Assembly (NCBI GenBank): GCA_025403435.1
Contig: CM046333.1
Coordinates: 36,663,521-36,727,520 of the forward strand
Direction: 5' to 3'
DNA: 64,000 bases
Source: Artocarpus heterophyllus
Lineage: Eukaryota; Streptophyta; Magnoliopsida; Rosales; Moraceae
Position numbers and translations under genes: made by a program. The notes beneath the pieces are model-generated. The model did not search any database, had not been told where the DNA came from, and saw only the letters and a list, made by a program, of their open reading frames with translations. Position 1 is the stretch's first letter; each line of letters begins with the position of its first letter. Positions 53,686 through 64,000 of the stretch are shown piece after piece.

Positions 53686-55140
53686 ATGGCAAATGTTACC
53701 AAGTTGGAATTTGTAGCCATTGATATTATGGGCAAAAACTATCTATCATGGACACTTGACGATGAAATTCATTTGGATGCTATAGGGCTTGGAGACACAA
53801 TCAAAAAAGGAAATCAAGAGTCATTACAAAACCACGCCAAAGCAATGATTTTCCTTCGTCACCATCTCCATGAAGGATTAAAAACTAAATATCTTACTAT
53901 ACACTTGACCTTTGGAAAAATTTAAAAGAAAGATATGACGACCAAAAAATTGTTATTCTTCCAAAAGCTCATTATGATTGGATGCATTAGCAATTGCAAG
54001 ATTTTAAATCAATAAGCGAGTATAACTCTACAATATTTAAAATTAGTTCTCGATTAAAATTTTGCAGAGAAAATATTACTGATGAAGATATGCTAGAGAA
54101 AACATTCTCGATGTTTCATGCCTCGAATGTGCTCCTGCAACAACAATATCGAGAAAAAGACTTCTAAAAATACTTTGAATTGATTTCATGCTTCTTGTGG
54201 CTGAACAAAATAATGAGTTATTAATGAAAAATCATGAATCTCGTTTAACTGGTTTTGCCATATTCCTTGAAGTGAATGCAATAACATCTAACAATTCGAG
54301 GCGTGAACGAGGTCGTGGTCGTAACCGTGGTCGCGGCCGCGGACACGGTCAAGGTTGAAATACCTATCATAATCATGATAATAATAATTCTCACGTCCAG
54401 AAGAGGGAGAATAACAGAGATAAAGGAAAAGGTGCGCAACAAAAGGATTTTAAGAATTCAGAAAATATATGCTATTGGTGCGGTATGAAAGACATTGGTC
54501 ACGTACTTGTCGTACATCAAAATATATTGTTGAGCTTTATCAAGCATTGCTTAAAGAGAAAGGGAAAAATATTGAAGCAAATTCTGCCTACTTTGATGAT
54601 CTTGACCAAAGTCCTATTGATATAATTCATTTGGATGTGGCAGATTTCTTTGAACATTCTGAAGGGAGAATTGATCATTTAATTGGTGATGGGAATGTCC
54701 ATAATAACTAAAATGATTCCTAGTATTTTATTTTTTGTGTGTTTTTATTTGGCATGAGGTGTGTTTTAGCGTGTTTTTAACTATGGTTTCAATATCTAAT
54801 ATTTTATTTTGTTGGATTGTAATATTTCTTATAATGTATTTTTGTTTTATTTGAATGAAGAAAATATGGATATTCCCCAATCTTTAGTTGAACCCAAGAT
54901 TAATGGTAAAGATGTGTGTCTCGCTGATAGTGCAACAACGTATACCACACTTAAAGATAAAAAAAATATTTTTCCCACTTGATAATGGGTAAAGCTAATA
55001 TTAATACAATATCTAGTAGTATAAAAATTAATGAAGGCTATGGAAGAGACAATATATTATCACCTGGAAGAACAAGATTTATTATAAATAATGCATTACT
55101 TTCTACTAAGTCTTAAAGAAAATTATTAGTTGTATGTTTG
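53686..55140 (+). pseudogene. Copia gag-protease remnant
   Basis: The Copia gag family (UBN2-like) is visible from the ATG at 53686 (GKNYLSWTLDDEIHLDA, AKAMIFLRHHLHEGLK). It is broken by a stop at 53923-53925 and further frameshifts (near 53990, 54165 and 54355). The Arg/Gly-rich block follows near 54300-54350 and a CCHC zinc knuckle near 54470-54515 (C and H residues split by a frameshift). The protease part begins near 54890 with DVCLADSATT and fades after about 55120. Inactive fossil. Confidence 0.8.
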
Positions 55141-55380
55141 TTTCATGCATTTTTTAAACTCCATAGACTCAAGTTTAGATTCGAGTATCACGAATAATTT
55201 AGATACATGTTTGTTTCCTCTAAAATCTGAATCATTTGAGTATCAAGAATTTAAGGGTATGTTTGTTTAGGCATTCTTTGAACTCAATGCACTCAAATTT
55301 AGATTCGAGTATCAAGAATCCTTCAGATGCATATTTGTTTCCCCAAAATCTGAATCATTTGAGTCTCAAGAATCCAAGTT
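55132..55380. repeat. Tandem duplication, about 125 bp x 2
   Basis: GTATGTTTGTTT(C/A) starts at 55132 and 55257. Both copies include AGATTCGAGTATCA and AATCTGAATCATTTGAGT. The second copy is the left arm of the adjacent MITE, so the first may be a fragment of another copy of that MITE. Confidence 0.7.
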
Positions 55381-55792
55381 TTTAAAGTTTTTATCCCCTT
55401 AAACTTTTGATACTTGGATATCTTTGCTACAGTAAAAAAAATTATCACTTATATTTGAGGAAAAAAAATCATAACTTCTTTATTTGATATCCAATTGAGA
55501 TGATTCTTTTTTCACTGTCTTCCTAACGAATAGAGAAATAAATCAAGATCTATATTGCATATTTTTTAAGATTATTAATATTAAGATTTTATTAGATTTA
55601 TTAATAAATCAAAAACCATATTCACTATCGCTCCAAACACAAATTTCAATTTTATTTCATACTTAAATTAAAACTTAAATGCACATCCAAACTTTAATTT
55701 GAATAACAATTCAAATCATTAACTTAAATCTTAATTCAAATTATATCAACTCAAATTGAATCACTAATTCGAATTTATTTACCAAACAGACC
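55255..55792. mobile_element. Tourist-like MITE
   Basis: 538 bp between TAA copies (55252-55254 and 55793-55795). The left end GGGTATGTTTGTTTAG and the reversed right end GGTCTGTTTGGTAAAT are imperfect inverted repeats. Non-coding. It lies about 100 bp before the YbeY-HAD start. Confidence 0.5.
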
Positions 55793-57486
55793 TAAAACTA
55801 CTCCTAAGATAGCTAAGCCTCTATACTCATAAGCCCTCATCCACCTAAATGCTCCCCCGCCTATCCCCTCTCCTCCCACTCCCTCCGCCACTCGGATGGC
55901 GCGTTCCGCCTACGCGCCGTCCCCGTCCTCCTCCAACCCTCCTCCACTGCCGTGTCCTCACACTCCTCCTCGCGCCGGGGCTTCCACGCCTCTTTTTCTT
56001 TTCCGAAATCGTCGCTGTTCGGCCGGCAAATGCACGCACTGTGCGGAGAGAACTGGAGGGCTCCGAGGCCTTGCTCGGGGCGAGCATGGGCGGCGCAGAG
56101 GCAGAAGAGGGACTATCGGAAGCTCGGGAGGAGGCGACCGCTTTAGAGCAAGGAGAAGGAGTTGAAGCTCAGCGTTAACATTTGTATCGAAGAAGAATTG
56201 CCCGACGATCCTGAAATTTTGGTAATATATATTGCAAAGATACATACATATATATATATATATATGTATAAATATATACGTGTGTGTATGTATAATATGT
56301 ATTGATTTGTGTATCTTCATGTAATGTATATCAAGTTACCAGCTTAAAACAATGCAGCAATATTATGTAAATCAAATATTATTATACATGTGAATATTAC
56401 AGTTTTTTTGTTATTGGAATTCAGACCTTTTTATGACTAGTGGGCAGTCATCATAACTGAACTTTTATTACTTTTTATGTGCGAATGTTTTTACTATTGC
56501 GAGTAAGTTGTATAAATTGGAGGTGTTGTGCTGTTTATATAGATGGGAGAGTTTTGGAGGGCAATGTGTAGGATTCACAATGTATTGCAAACTTAGAGAA
56601 ATAGGATTTTCTATTAACCATTGAATCGACCAACCATTTTTGCGTATGAAGCAAATGAAAATAATAATAATAATAATAATAATAATAATTACATATATAT
56701 ATTTTTTCATTTTGTTGTTTATTATGATTATGCTCTAGGGTATTGTGGAAATGCTCCATTTAAATGTGCCAATGGCAATGAAGTTGGCATTTGATGGCTT
56801 GAAAGATTCGGAGCATAAAACAAGAGATGCTGCTATAAGTGATGTTGGTGGATTTGAAAGTGTTGAGCTGTCCGTGCTTCTTTGCAATGACGACTTCATT
56901 CACAAACTTAATAAGGAGTGGAGGGATGAAGATCACACTACTAATGTTCTCTCTATGTCGGAGCACATTCCTGATCTTAACCTTCCAATTGTAAGCGCTT
57001 AAATTTTTCTTTCCTTTGCATTAGACTGAGGATGTAAACTCGAGTCACACCACTTCACATGCTTTTATAATTATTCCTGCTTATGCTAGGCGATATTGTA
57101 ATTTCTGTCGAGACAGTGGCAAGACAAGCGGAGGAAAGAGGGCACACTCTTCTTGATGAGATGCGAATTCTCATGGTTGGTATAACAACACAATTTGAGT
57201 TTCCTTGTATATTATAAAACTTGACATATCAAGATGGCAAGCAAATTAACCATCAACAAACAAATTTACTGTGGTAAACTTGCTTTTATAATAGATGTTC
57301 TGAACCTGGAAGAAAATAGGATTACTACTTCAGGATAAAAGATATAACAAGTTAGCAACTATATTGGTCTGCTGGTGCTGCCACCCTGTCCCCTTCTTTT
57401 CTTTCTTTTTGGTGTAGAAGAAGGTTAAGAGATGACTGTTTTTCTGGGAGAATTTCCTGAATAGCTTTCTGGGTGGAGGACCCCAA

Positions 57487-57510
57487 AAAAAAAAAAAAAA
57501 AAAAAAGAGT
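57487..57510. repeat. Poly-A run in pseudogene intron
   Basis: About 22-24 consecutive A residues after GGACCCC; possible tail of a small retroposed sequence. Confidence 0.6.
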
Positions 57511-60051
57511 AAAGGGGCATACCGAAGTAGGTTTTAGTTTGAGCTTCCAAGGAGTTCACTTTTCTGAAATCCATGTTTTGCAAATTGATAAGGTAATTAC
57601 TTAAGCCATCTACAGGTACATGGGGTTGTTACATCTTTGGGGATTCGATCACGAGATTAGTGAAGAGGCTGAAGCGGAACTGGAGGAGCAGGAGGAACTT
57701 CTTTTGAAAAGTCTTGGGTGGAAAGGGAAAGGACTAATTCAGAGTGCATGCGATGCCGAAACTAATGCCACATATCATATGGAAAATTCAGATGGTAATT
57801 TGACCCTTTATCAGTCAAAGGATCATATCATTGCCTTCTAGGCTATATTAAGGATGGATAGTCATGTCCTCCACTCCTTTTCTCAAAATAACTGTATTTA
57901 GTTGCAAGATAACTTATATGTGAATTGTCAAAAGACAGGAAGAAAGAAGGCAGCCTTCGGTTTTATAAACCAAAGTTCAGCTATATCTTCAGTGATATGG
58001 ATGGTGAGAACAAGCTTATGATATTGACAACTTTGTTTTCAGCTCATGACAGCCTTTTTTTTTATAGTAATGTGTTTACTTTTCTCGACATTTAAGGTAC
58101 GCTGCTAAACAGTAAAAGTCTAATTAGTTCAACAAATGCCAAGGCTTTAAAAGAGGCCTCATCGAGGGGTGTGAAAGTTGTAATGGCCACTGGAAAAGTA
58201 AGAAAAGGCTTCTTTGTCAACAAACTACTCCCGTTATTCTACACTGTCTTGGATAAATATATTTCCTATACTCGCTTTCTTTGTTATACTGTTTATTGCT
58301 TTATTAACTGGTCACTGATTCGTGTTCGAGAACAGACTCGTGCAGCTGTTATAAGTATTTTCAAGATGGCAGATTTAGCTGGGAAAGATGGCATTGTTTC
58401 AGACGTTTCTCCAGGGGTTTTCATACAGGTTTGTCTTTTCTGTTTGGCGATGTCATCTTACAGCATAATTCTCGTTTTGTTGAAGTTGAATCTTTTGACT
58501 TATGTGTTGGACAAACTAAGGGTATGTTGCTAGAGAGCTCTCTATTTTTGGGGACATTTAACTCTTCAAGGACAGTAGTCCATTTTTGTGTTCCATTTAT
58601 TTTGTCAACAAATTTTGATTTTTATAAAGTTATTTTTTCTTTTTCATTTGTTATCTTGAAGTGGAAAGATTTTTCTAACAAACTAGCCAGGCTATCTCAT
58701 CATTAGGAAGGTACATTAGATTAAGTGTGAAAAAAAAGGAAATTCATTTTCATTGGGTTCGCTTTTTTTCCCGCTAGTCAAATAGAAACATTGATGCTGT
58801 ATTTTTTCCCCTTAAAAGGAAGAGAATATTTTTTGCCCCTTGAAGGGAAGAGGAATTGCATTGGCTTATTTCGTAAAATGCTCAGTCAAACTTCAATAAA
58901 CAAAGTGAATCTCTCTCTGTCTCTCTCTTATGCCACTTCCGTCCAGTCATAGATTGTTAATATTATTGCCAGATGATTCCAGGGTCTACTTGTTTATGGT
59001 TGACAAGGTCGGGAAATTTATAGAAGGAATTTGGATCCAACTATCTGCAAAGAGGTAATAGTTCTCATACTTTATAGTAATTAGTTATCTTTTATTGTTG
59101 GCTATATCTGTTGTTACTAGTTTATCAAAGAAGTCTACTCTTCATGAATATATCAACATAAATCGGTTAAACAGTTATTACTGCTGCATAGGATGTCACA
59201 AGGACATCAGCAGACTTATTCTAGAGGCTCCTGAATTTTATTGGAACCTATGTGCAAAATTCACTGTGACTTGGTTGTCATATCCTGGCCGATTTTGTTA
59301 TGTTTTTAAGACTTTCTCATGGAGTCAATTAACGTGAGGTGAAAGGGGGTTCAACTGTGGGATGAGTGTGTGAGTGAAAGAAAGTTTGATTTTGAGTCAG
59401 TTTATACAATCACCCATTTGGAATCAACCAAAACGCCCAAAAGCTGAAGTGTTGTTTGTGAGGTTTGAACTTTCAAGTGGAGTGAACATTAATTAATTCT
59501 TAGGTATATTATAGGGGTGCGTGATTTTATCGGTCTTTTGAAAGATTCTTATTTGCAATATGATGAACAAAAACAATGTTCTTTTTGCATTATTTTCTTT
59601 TTCTTTTCTCAAATTAATTTAGAGGATACCCTATCCTCTATTTCTTGTAATTGATGATTTATGATTGAAAGGAGTTTTCTTATAAAAGAAAGGAACAAAA
59701 TTTGTCTGACAATGTGCAGGCATGCCTTTACTCCTGGGAGAATAAAATTCCTCTGGTCACATTCAGTGAGGGTCGTTGCTTAACTCTATTCGATCACCCA
59801 TTGATTGACTCTTTGCACACTACATATCATGAGCCAAAGGTATCATTAGTTTCATCTTTCATCTAGATCATACCACTTATTTGTACCCAAATTGTTTTCT
59901 TTTCTAAAATTTCTGTTGATGCTTAACCAAAAAACGGTAAAAATGTGTTAGTGACATGGGGACTTCCAAACATGATAATGATTACAGGCAGAGATAATTT
60001 CTTCAGTTGATCAGTTCTTGGCTGCTGCTGACGTGCAGTTATTCTGTTCTC

Positions 60052-60086
<35 letters not shown>

Positions 60087-60088
60087 AC
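60052..60088. repeat. (CT)n microsatellite
   Basis: CT run interrupted once by GT, directly 3' of the exon with the lost donor site. Confidence 0.9.
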
Positions 60089-61368
60089 CTAGGAGGCTAG
60101 GCTAGTTACATACACTGCTATTTGTGCATAAGCTTTGATCCTTAGTCTTAGTGCGCGTCTATCTTAGAAATGGGCAAGGTATTTTGCACTTTGCACCAGT
60201 TAATTATAATTAAATTGTTAAGTACATACTATGGGCTACCTCGGCATAGCTGGTAGCATTGCATCTCATGGTATATGCTTCATGCCAATACAAACCTTTA
60301 CTAGAATAGGAAACGTTCGATTTTTACTTGTTTCAGAGGAGATTTACTCTTAAAAGTTTTTACTTGCTCCTTTACTTTTTTCATGTTTTTGCTCCCTTTC
60401 TGGGAACACTTGCTATGTGGCTTAACTTGGAAATTAAGTATTAGTATGTTCTAAATGGAAGCATTTCTTCACAAGCCTTCATGTTTAATTATTTTCGCAA
60501 AGACACTTTTCTAAGAGCCTTTGCAAGTGATCCTGAACTTGGTCCTGATTTTAACAACATTATAATTTATTTTTTTTGTGCTTTGGGGTTCTTACGTGCA
60601 TGCCTTTTGGGTATGCAGAAAGTGCTCTTCATAGACAGTGCTGAGGGAGTGAAGACTACTCTGCGCCCATACTGGGCAGAGGCAACCGGAGATCGTGCTA
60701 ATGTCGTTCAAGCTCAGGTAGACATGCTTGAAATCGTTCCTCCTGGAACCTCAAAAGGGGGTGGAGTGAAAATGCTGCTCGATAATTTGGGAGTCTCTCC
60801 AAAGGAGGTACAGACAAAGGAGGTTGTCTTCTTGTTGTTTTAGATCTTTTAATTAAAATTTCTCTAAGTTCTTTTCTCTAGAATGAGAAAATGATGATGA
60901 GAATTGAGATTTGACACATTTTTATTCAACATCTTTGAACTGTTACACCATGCAACTTTGGTGGGCGAGGATACAAATTTTAACATGTGGTCTATCACTT
61001 CAAGAGTATATTCTTCAACCTTTGGTGTCATTGGACCAAAAAAACAGCTGGTCAACAGTATATGCTTAATGTTGATCACTGTCATATGGAACAGTTGAAA
61101 ATAAGATGTTAACGAATATTTTGCCATCTGTTGTATTTTAAACCTTCTTTGTCGGTTATTTCCTAATATTGGCACCACTATTGGCTGATCCTACTCCTAG
61201 ATAATGGTCATTGGCGATGGAGAAAATGATGTCGAAATGCTTGAGCTGGCTTCTTCAGGCATTACTCTTAGTTATGGATCAGAGAAGGCAAAAGCCGTGG
61301 CGGATGTAATTGGCATCAGCAATGACAAAGATTGTGTAGCTGATGCTATCTTCCGGCATGCATTGTGA

Positions 61369-62782
61369 GCTTCGGTTGCTAGCAAGCAGGATTAGATTTG
61401 AGAATAAAATACCTTGTACAATTGAGTAGGCCGACTTTCTCTGAATAATTTTGTTCATTCTTTGTTTCTCAATTAAATTCTTGGGTGAGCCTACCCAAAT
61501 AATTGAGAAGATTCTTTAGTTTTTACATTGAAATCATCACTAGTTGTACATGAAGTCGGTCTCCATTTACAAAATATTGTGAATGATTATTTAAAACGGA
61601 GAAAGGGAGAAAAGCTTGTCTGTGATGTAATTGATGTTTATGAATTTGGATTTGTTACACCCAAGGGGTGTTGATTAGGATGGTTAGGCCTGTGGTTTGC
61701 TCCCACAAGGTCTGGGTTTCGAATCTCTTCATAGGCACCTACTTGAAAAAGTAATAGTTTCTTGCCTTAGAAAGAATGTAGGGTTTGATGAAAGGAAAAT
61801 TTCAAAAAAGAAAATGCATTTGTTACTCTTCCTCTTACCTGTCCGAAATGGATCCCAAATAAAGTACTGGAGTACTTTTATTATTTTATACAGGTTTAGA
61901 CAGTTTTGTACTTTAAGAGTTTAGTGAATTGATTGAAAAGTTTTTGGTTTTGACAGTTTTTGCAAGATAGCCCGTGAATCTAATATCAAGTTGATCAAGA
62001 CTTTAAATTTGGAAAGAAATGCCGTGGTGGCTGTGATGTGATGTCCTCTGTTAACGTCCGAAATTTTAATCTCTACTCTTTAAACGAGCTAAGGTGACTT
62101 GCAGAAGAGCATTATATCAAAATTTTAGTAATCATCGAGTTGGATTATTCTACAAAACTTTTATTGAACTTAAGTGTATATTTACCAAAACTAAAAATTT
62201 AAGTGACTAACTTGTCAAATCATAAAGATTCAAGGGACAAGAGCGCCAATGACCCTATTTAAAATGTAGTTGTATTTTCCTTTTGAGAAAAAGGTGCTTG
62301 TATTTGTCTTTCTTGTGCAGATCGATGTCGGGGAATTTGAGCACATTTTCGTGTATGATGTATCCTAGTACTACCAACAAGAATCAGCATTCTTGTTATT
62401 TTCTAGAGTGGAATGTCTTGGTTTTTCCGTCAAAAAAACAAAGTTATGTGAAGTCGTTCTACCCTCCTTAATGATGGTTCCACTTGCAGTGTGTTGTCCA
62501 TACTCCATATCCCTTGTCTCCGCTACTCAGAAAGCAGTAAAAACGAATGCAGAATATCATCTCGAAGTCAAATGGCATGCAAGATTGACAGAATTCAAGG
62601 AAAGCTCTCAACTGTTTAAAAAAATTCATTACATGTATTTAAGACATTTTTTTTGGTACCAAATGTGCCCCATTGCATATTTCCTGGGCTTTTCTGGAAG
62701 GACTAGAGATCCTTAAATGTACGGTAAAAATAATAAAAGAAAAAGAGGTTCCCAAAAGCTAATATGCTCCTTTATTTGCAAC
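61369..62782. other. Intergenic, with SINE-like insertion
   Basis: 3' flank of the pseudogene followed by non-coding DNA. ORFs at 61697 and 62393 have no family resemblance. Confidence 0.45.
61660..61760 (+). mobile_element. tRNA-derived SINE-like head
   Basis: GGATGGTTAGGCCTGTGG at about 61678-61695 resembles an RNA polymerase III A box region, and GGGTTTCGAATCTC at about 61714-61727 a B box with one inserted T. The spacing (about 32 bp) and TTTGCTCCCACAAGG between them match plant SINE heads. The 3' end is not defined. Confidence 0.4.
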
Positions 62783-63332
62783 TTAAACATCTAAACAGAG
62801 CGAGGACGGCTCAAAGTCTTGGATGATACCAATGAAGAAGTGGCAGAGCCTCTTTTTGTAATTTTCTTTGATATAATAGCCTTTGGGAACTGAAATGATG
62901 GCTTCTGGGATTTCTTTCTTAGCCAAATCTTCCACACATTTCACCTCTGAAAGTGATGCGAAAGTCCTGGCCTTCCCAGTATAATACTTTGAGAGCCCTT
63001 TCCTGCAAACCAACAATAGAGACTAAGAAAATCAATTTTTTGAGCATAGAATTTGAACAAGACAACATTTGAGTGAAAGTTTGCAACAAATTCACTCACT
63101 TTATGGGAAGCTGTGATGCCGTTGGCTCAGAAAGCTCATGCAGATCATGACTCTCTGGTGATGGGCAACTTGATGATGAAACATCATCATCATCAAGAAG
63201 AAGGTCTGATGAAGATGCTGATCCAATGGAGGAACTGGCTGACTCTTCAGAGCTGCAAGTTAAGGATTTGAACTGAGTGTTGGCAAAGCATTCTTTCTTG
63301 ACTAATTTTGAGATTGCAATCAGAACCTGCAT
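62783..63332 (-). CDS. OXIDATIVE STRESS 3 (OXS3)-like protein
   Basis: Small nuclear-type stress protein of the plant OXS3 / OXS3-like family, reported to confer tolerance to heavy-metal and oxidative stress. Two exons, 63332-63100 and 63002-62783, join in frame (AA|G) to give 150 residues. The N-terminal half is Ser/acidic (SSEESASSSIGSASSSDLLL, then DDDDVSSSSCPSPES). The junction creates PIKKGLSKYYTGKARTFASL, followed by EVKCVEDLAKKE; this GLSK(Y/F)(Y/F)xGK...SFxSL...VEDL motif is the family signature. The start is the first ATG of the frame; a longer N terminus through a further exon is possible. The minus strand shows AATAAA (62776-62771) only 7 bases after the stop, so another signal further on is probably used. 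Confidence 0.82.
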
Positions 63333-64000
63333 TAACTGAATTTACAAATAGTTTCCCCCTATTCTAAACTAGAAGAAAGCTTCTTTTTTTTTTTTTAGGG
63401 GCAAAGGAAGCTTCCTTTTGCGATCTTGTGAATTGAGCCATTTCTATGGAACCTATATATATATATATATATATAAACTGATCGAAGGAAACTAAACAAG
63501 GAGTGAGAATTCCTTCATAGATAAAGGTAATTTAATATTTTCCTTATTTGTTTTGTGGCATTCTCGTCGGGTATGTTTTCTGTTATTTTAATTAGATAGA
63601 TGTATCCAATGAGAATGCTTGGTGGAAGTTACGCAGGCCCTTTGACATTTTAGTGTCACGGTTTATGAACTCTATTTTGGTGTCTTTAATGACTCTTAAC
63701 CGACTATTTATGCAGTCTTATTTTAAAAGTTTAGATTGGCTTTTAACTGACATCTACGTGCTTTTTTCTCTACGTCTACCGAATGACTTTGTATAATATG
63801 GTTAATTATACAATATTTAGGATACTAATAGGTTGTTTAGAGCATTGATTGAAACCGATTGTTTTAAACTCAAATAGTATAAAACTCACGCAGGTTATAA
63901 TGTTTTGCACCAATTAGTTCAAACCAACGATCCAAAACACCTTATAAAAAGTAGCAGCCGGGTTCTATAACCCTATTTTATGTCTTCATTAGGGAATAAA
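63333..64000. other. Upstream region of the OXS3-like gene
   Basis: Presumed promoter on the minus strand, with an AT microsatellite at about 63456-63474 that includes TATATATA. Near 63833-63940 a block beginning AGGTTGTTTAGAGCATTG and ending GATCCAAAACACCT looks like a short MITE. No gene is seen to the window end. Confidence 0.4.

Larger units (their letters stand above)
52635..55140 (+). mobile_element. Truncated Copia retrotransposon
   Basis: 5' LTR, primer site, gag with frameshifts, and the beginning of the protease region, then the sequence stops near 55140. Integrase, reverse transcriptase, RNase H and the 3' LTR are absent. The remaining sequence abuts a duplicated block and a MITE. 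Confidence 0.75.
55896..61368 (+). pseudogene. Plastid YbeY-HAD fusion gene, disrupted
   Basis: Plants carry a chloroplast protein with an N-terminal YbeY endoribonuclease (rRNA maturation) and a C-terminal HAD/Cof hydrolase; this locus is that gene by exon order. Recognisable exons: 55896-56220, 56739-56990, from 57083 to about 57175, 57616-57794, about 57946-58003, 58097-58197, 58336-58428, 58983-59054, 59720-59839, 59988-60038, 60619-60807, 61201-61368. Lesions: the ATG at 55896 is out of frame with the conserved exon-1 frame (shift near 55900); in-frame TAG at about 56144-56146 within the basic RRRPL/SKEKELKL stretch; no AG acceptor before the MLGDIVISVE exon (57083); an extra G in GGGG near 57622 that shifts the frame inside the HGLLHLxGFDH zinc motif; TGA at 59001-59003 in the GLLVYG-QGREI exon; and TT instead of GT after the ADVQ exon (60039). 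The HAD motifs FSDMDG|TLLNS and VIGDGENDVEML are still legible. Introns are kept, so it is a degenerated gene and not a retrocopy. Confidence 0.85.

Noticed and set aside
53686..53925. 105-codon ORF read as a host protein
   Set aside because: It is the start of a Copia gag with later frameshifts.

Overview
The window reads as nuclear DNA of a eudicot plant. Genes have many GT-AG introns, intergenic DNA is AT-rich and full of LTR-retrotransposon remains, MITEs and microsatellites, and every recognisable gene is a plant family member. I cannot name the species.

Layout. 1-188 is the end of a CACTA transposon. 189-9368 is repeat-rich and holds a 4-kb solo LTR (5-bp target duplication GCTTT) inserted beside a minisatellite. 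9369-17858 (+) is an amino acid permease whose first exon is not visible; one intron holds two solo LTRs. 21100-30054 (+) is a complete, young, non-autonomous LTR retrotransposon. 34351-37533 (+) is an intact LRR receptor kinase and 40070-45009 (-) an intact nuclear poly(A) polymerase; the two are tail to tail. 45.3-52.6 kb is AT-rich DNA without a recognisable gene. 52635-55140 is a truncated Copia element. 55896-61368 (+) is a plastid YbeY-HAD fusion gene broken at several points. 62783-63332 (-) is a small OXS3-like stress gene.

The most unusual object is the retrotransposon at 21100-30054. It has two 2.36-kb LTRs that look identical apart from one A in a poly-A run, a perfect CTTAA target duplication, a Met-tRNA primer site and a polypurine tract. 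It carries no gag, protease, reverse transcriptase, RNase H or integrase. Its 4.2-kb interior instead holds two intact sense-strand ORFs: a 137-residue basic Cys-cluster protein laid out like the nucleic-acid-binding proteins of carla-/vitiviruses, and an intronless 216-residue homologue of LONELY GUY (LOG), the enzyme that releases active cytokinin. The LOG copy keeps the PGGxGTxxE loop but lacks the Arg-containing catalytic segment, and it ends in an EAR-like LxLxL motif. A retroelement that has traded its replication genes for a nucleic-acid-binding protein plus a hormone-enzyme homologue is the candidate undescribed system here; that reading is inference.

The genes are otherwise ordinary single loci with no operon-like logic. 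Exon boundaries were worked out by hand from splice signals and protein family patterns, without alignment software.
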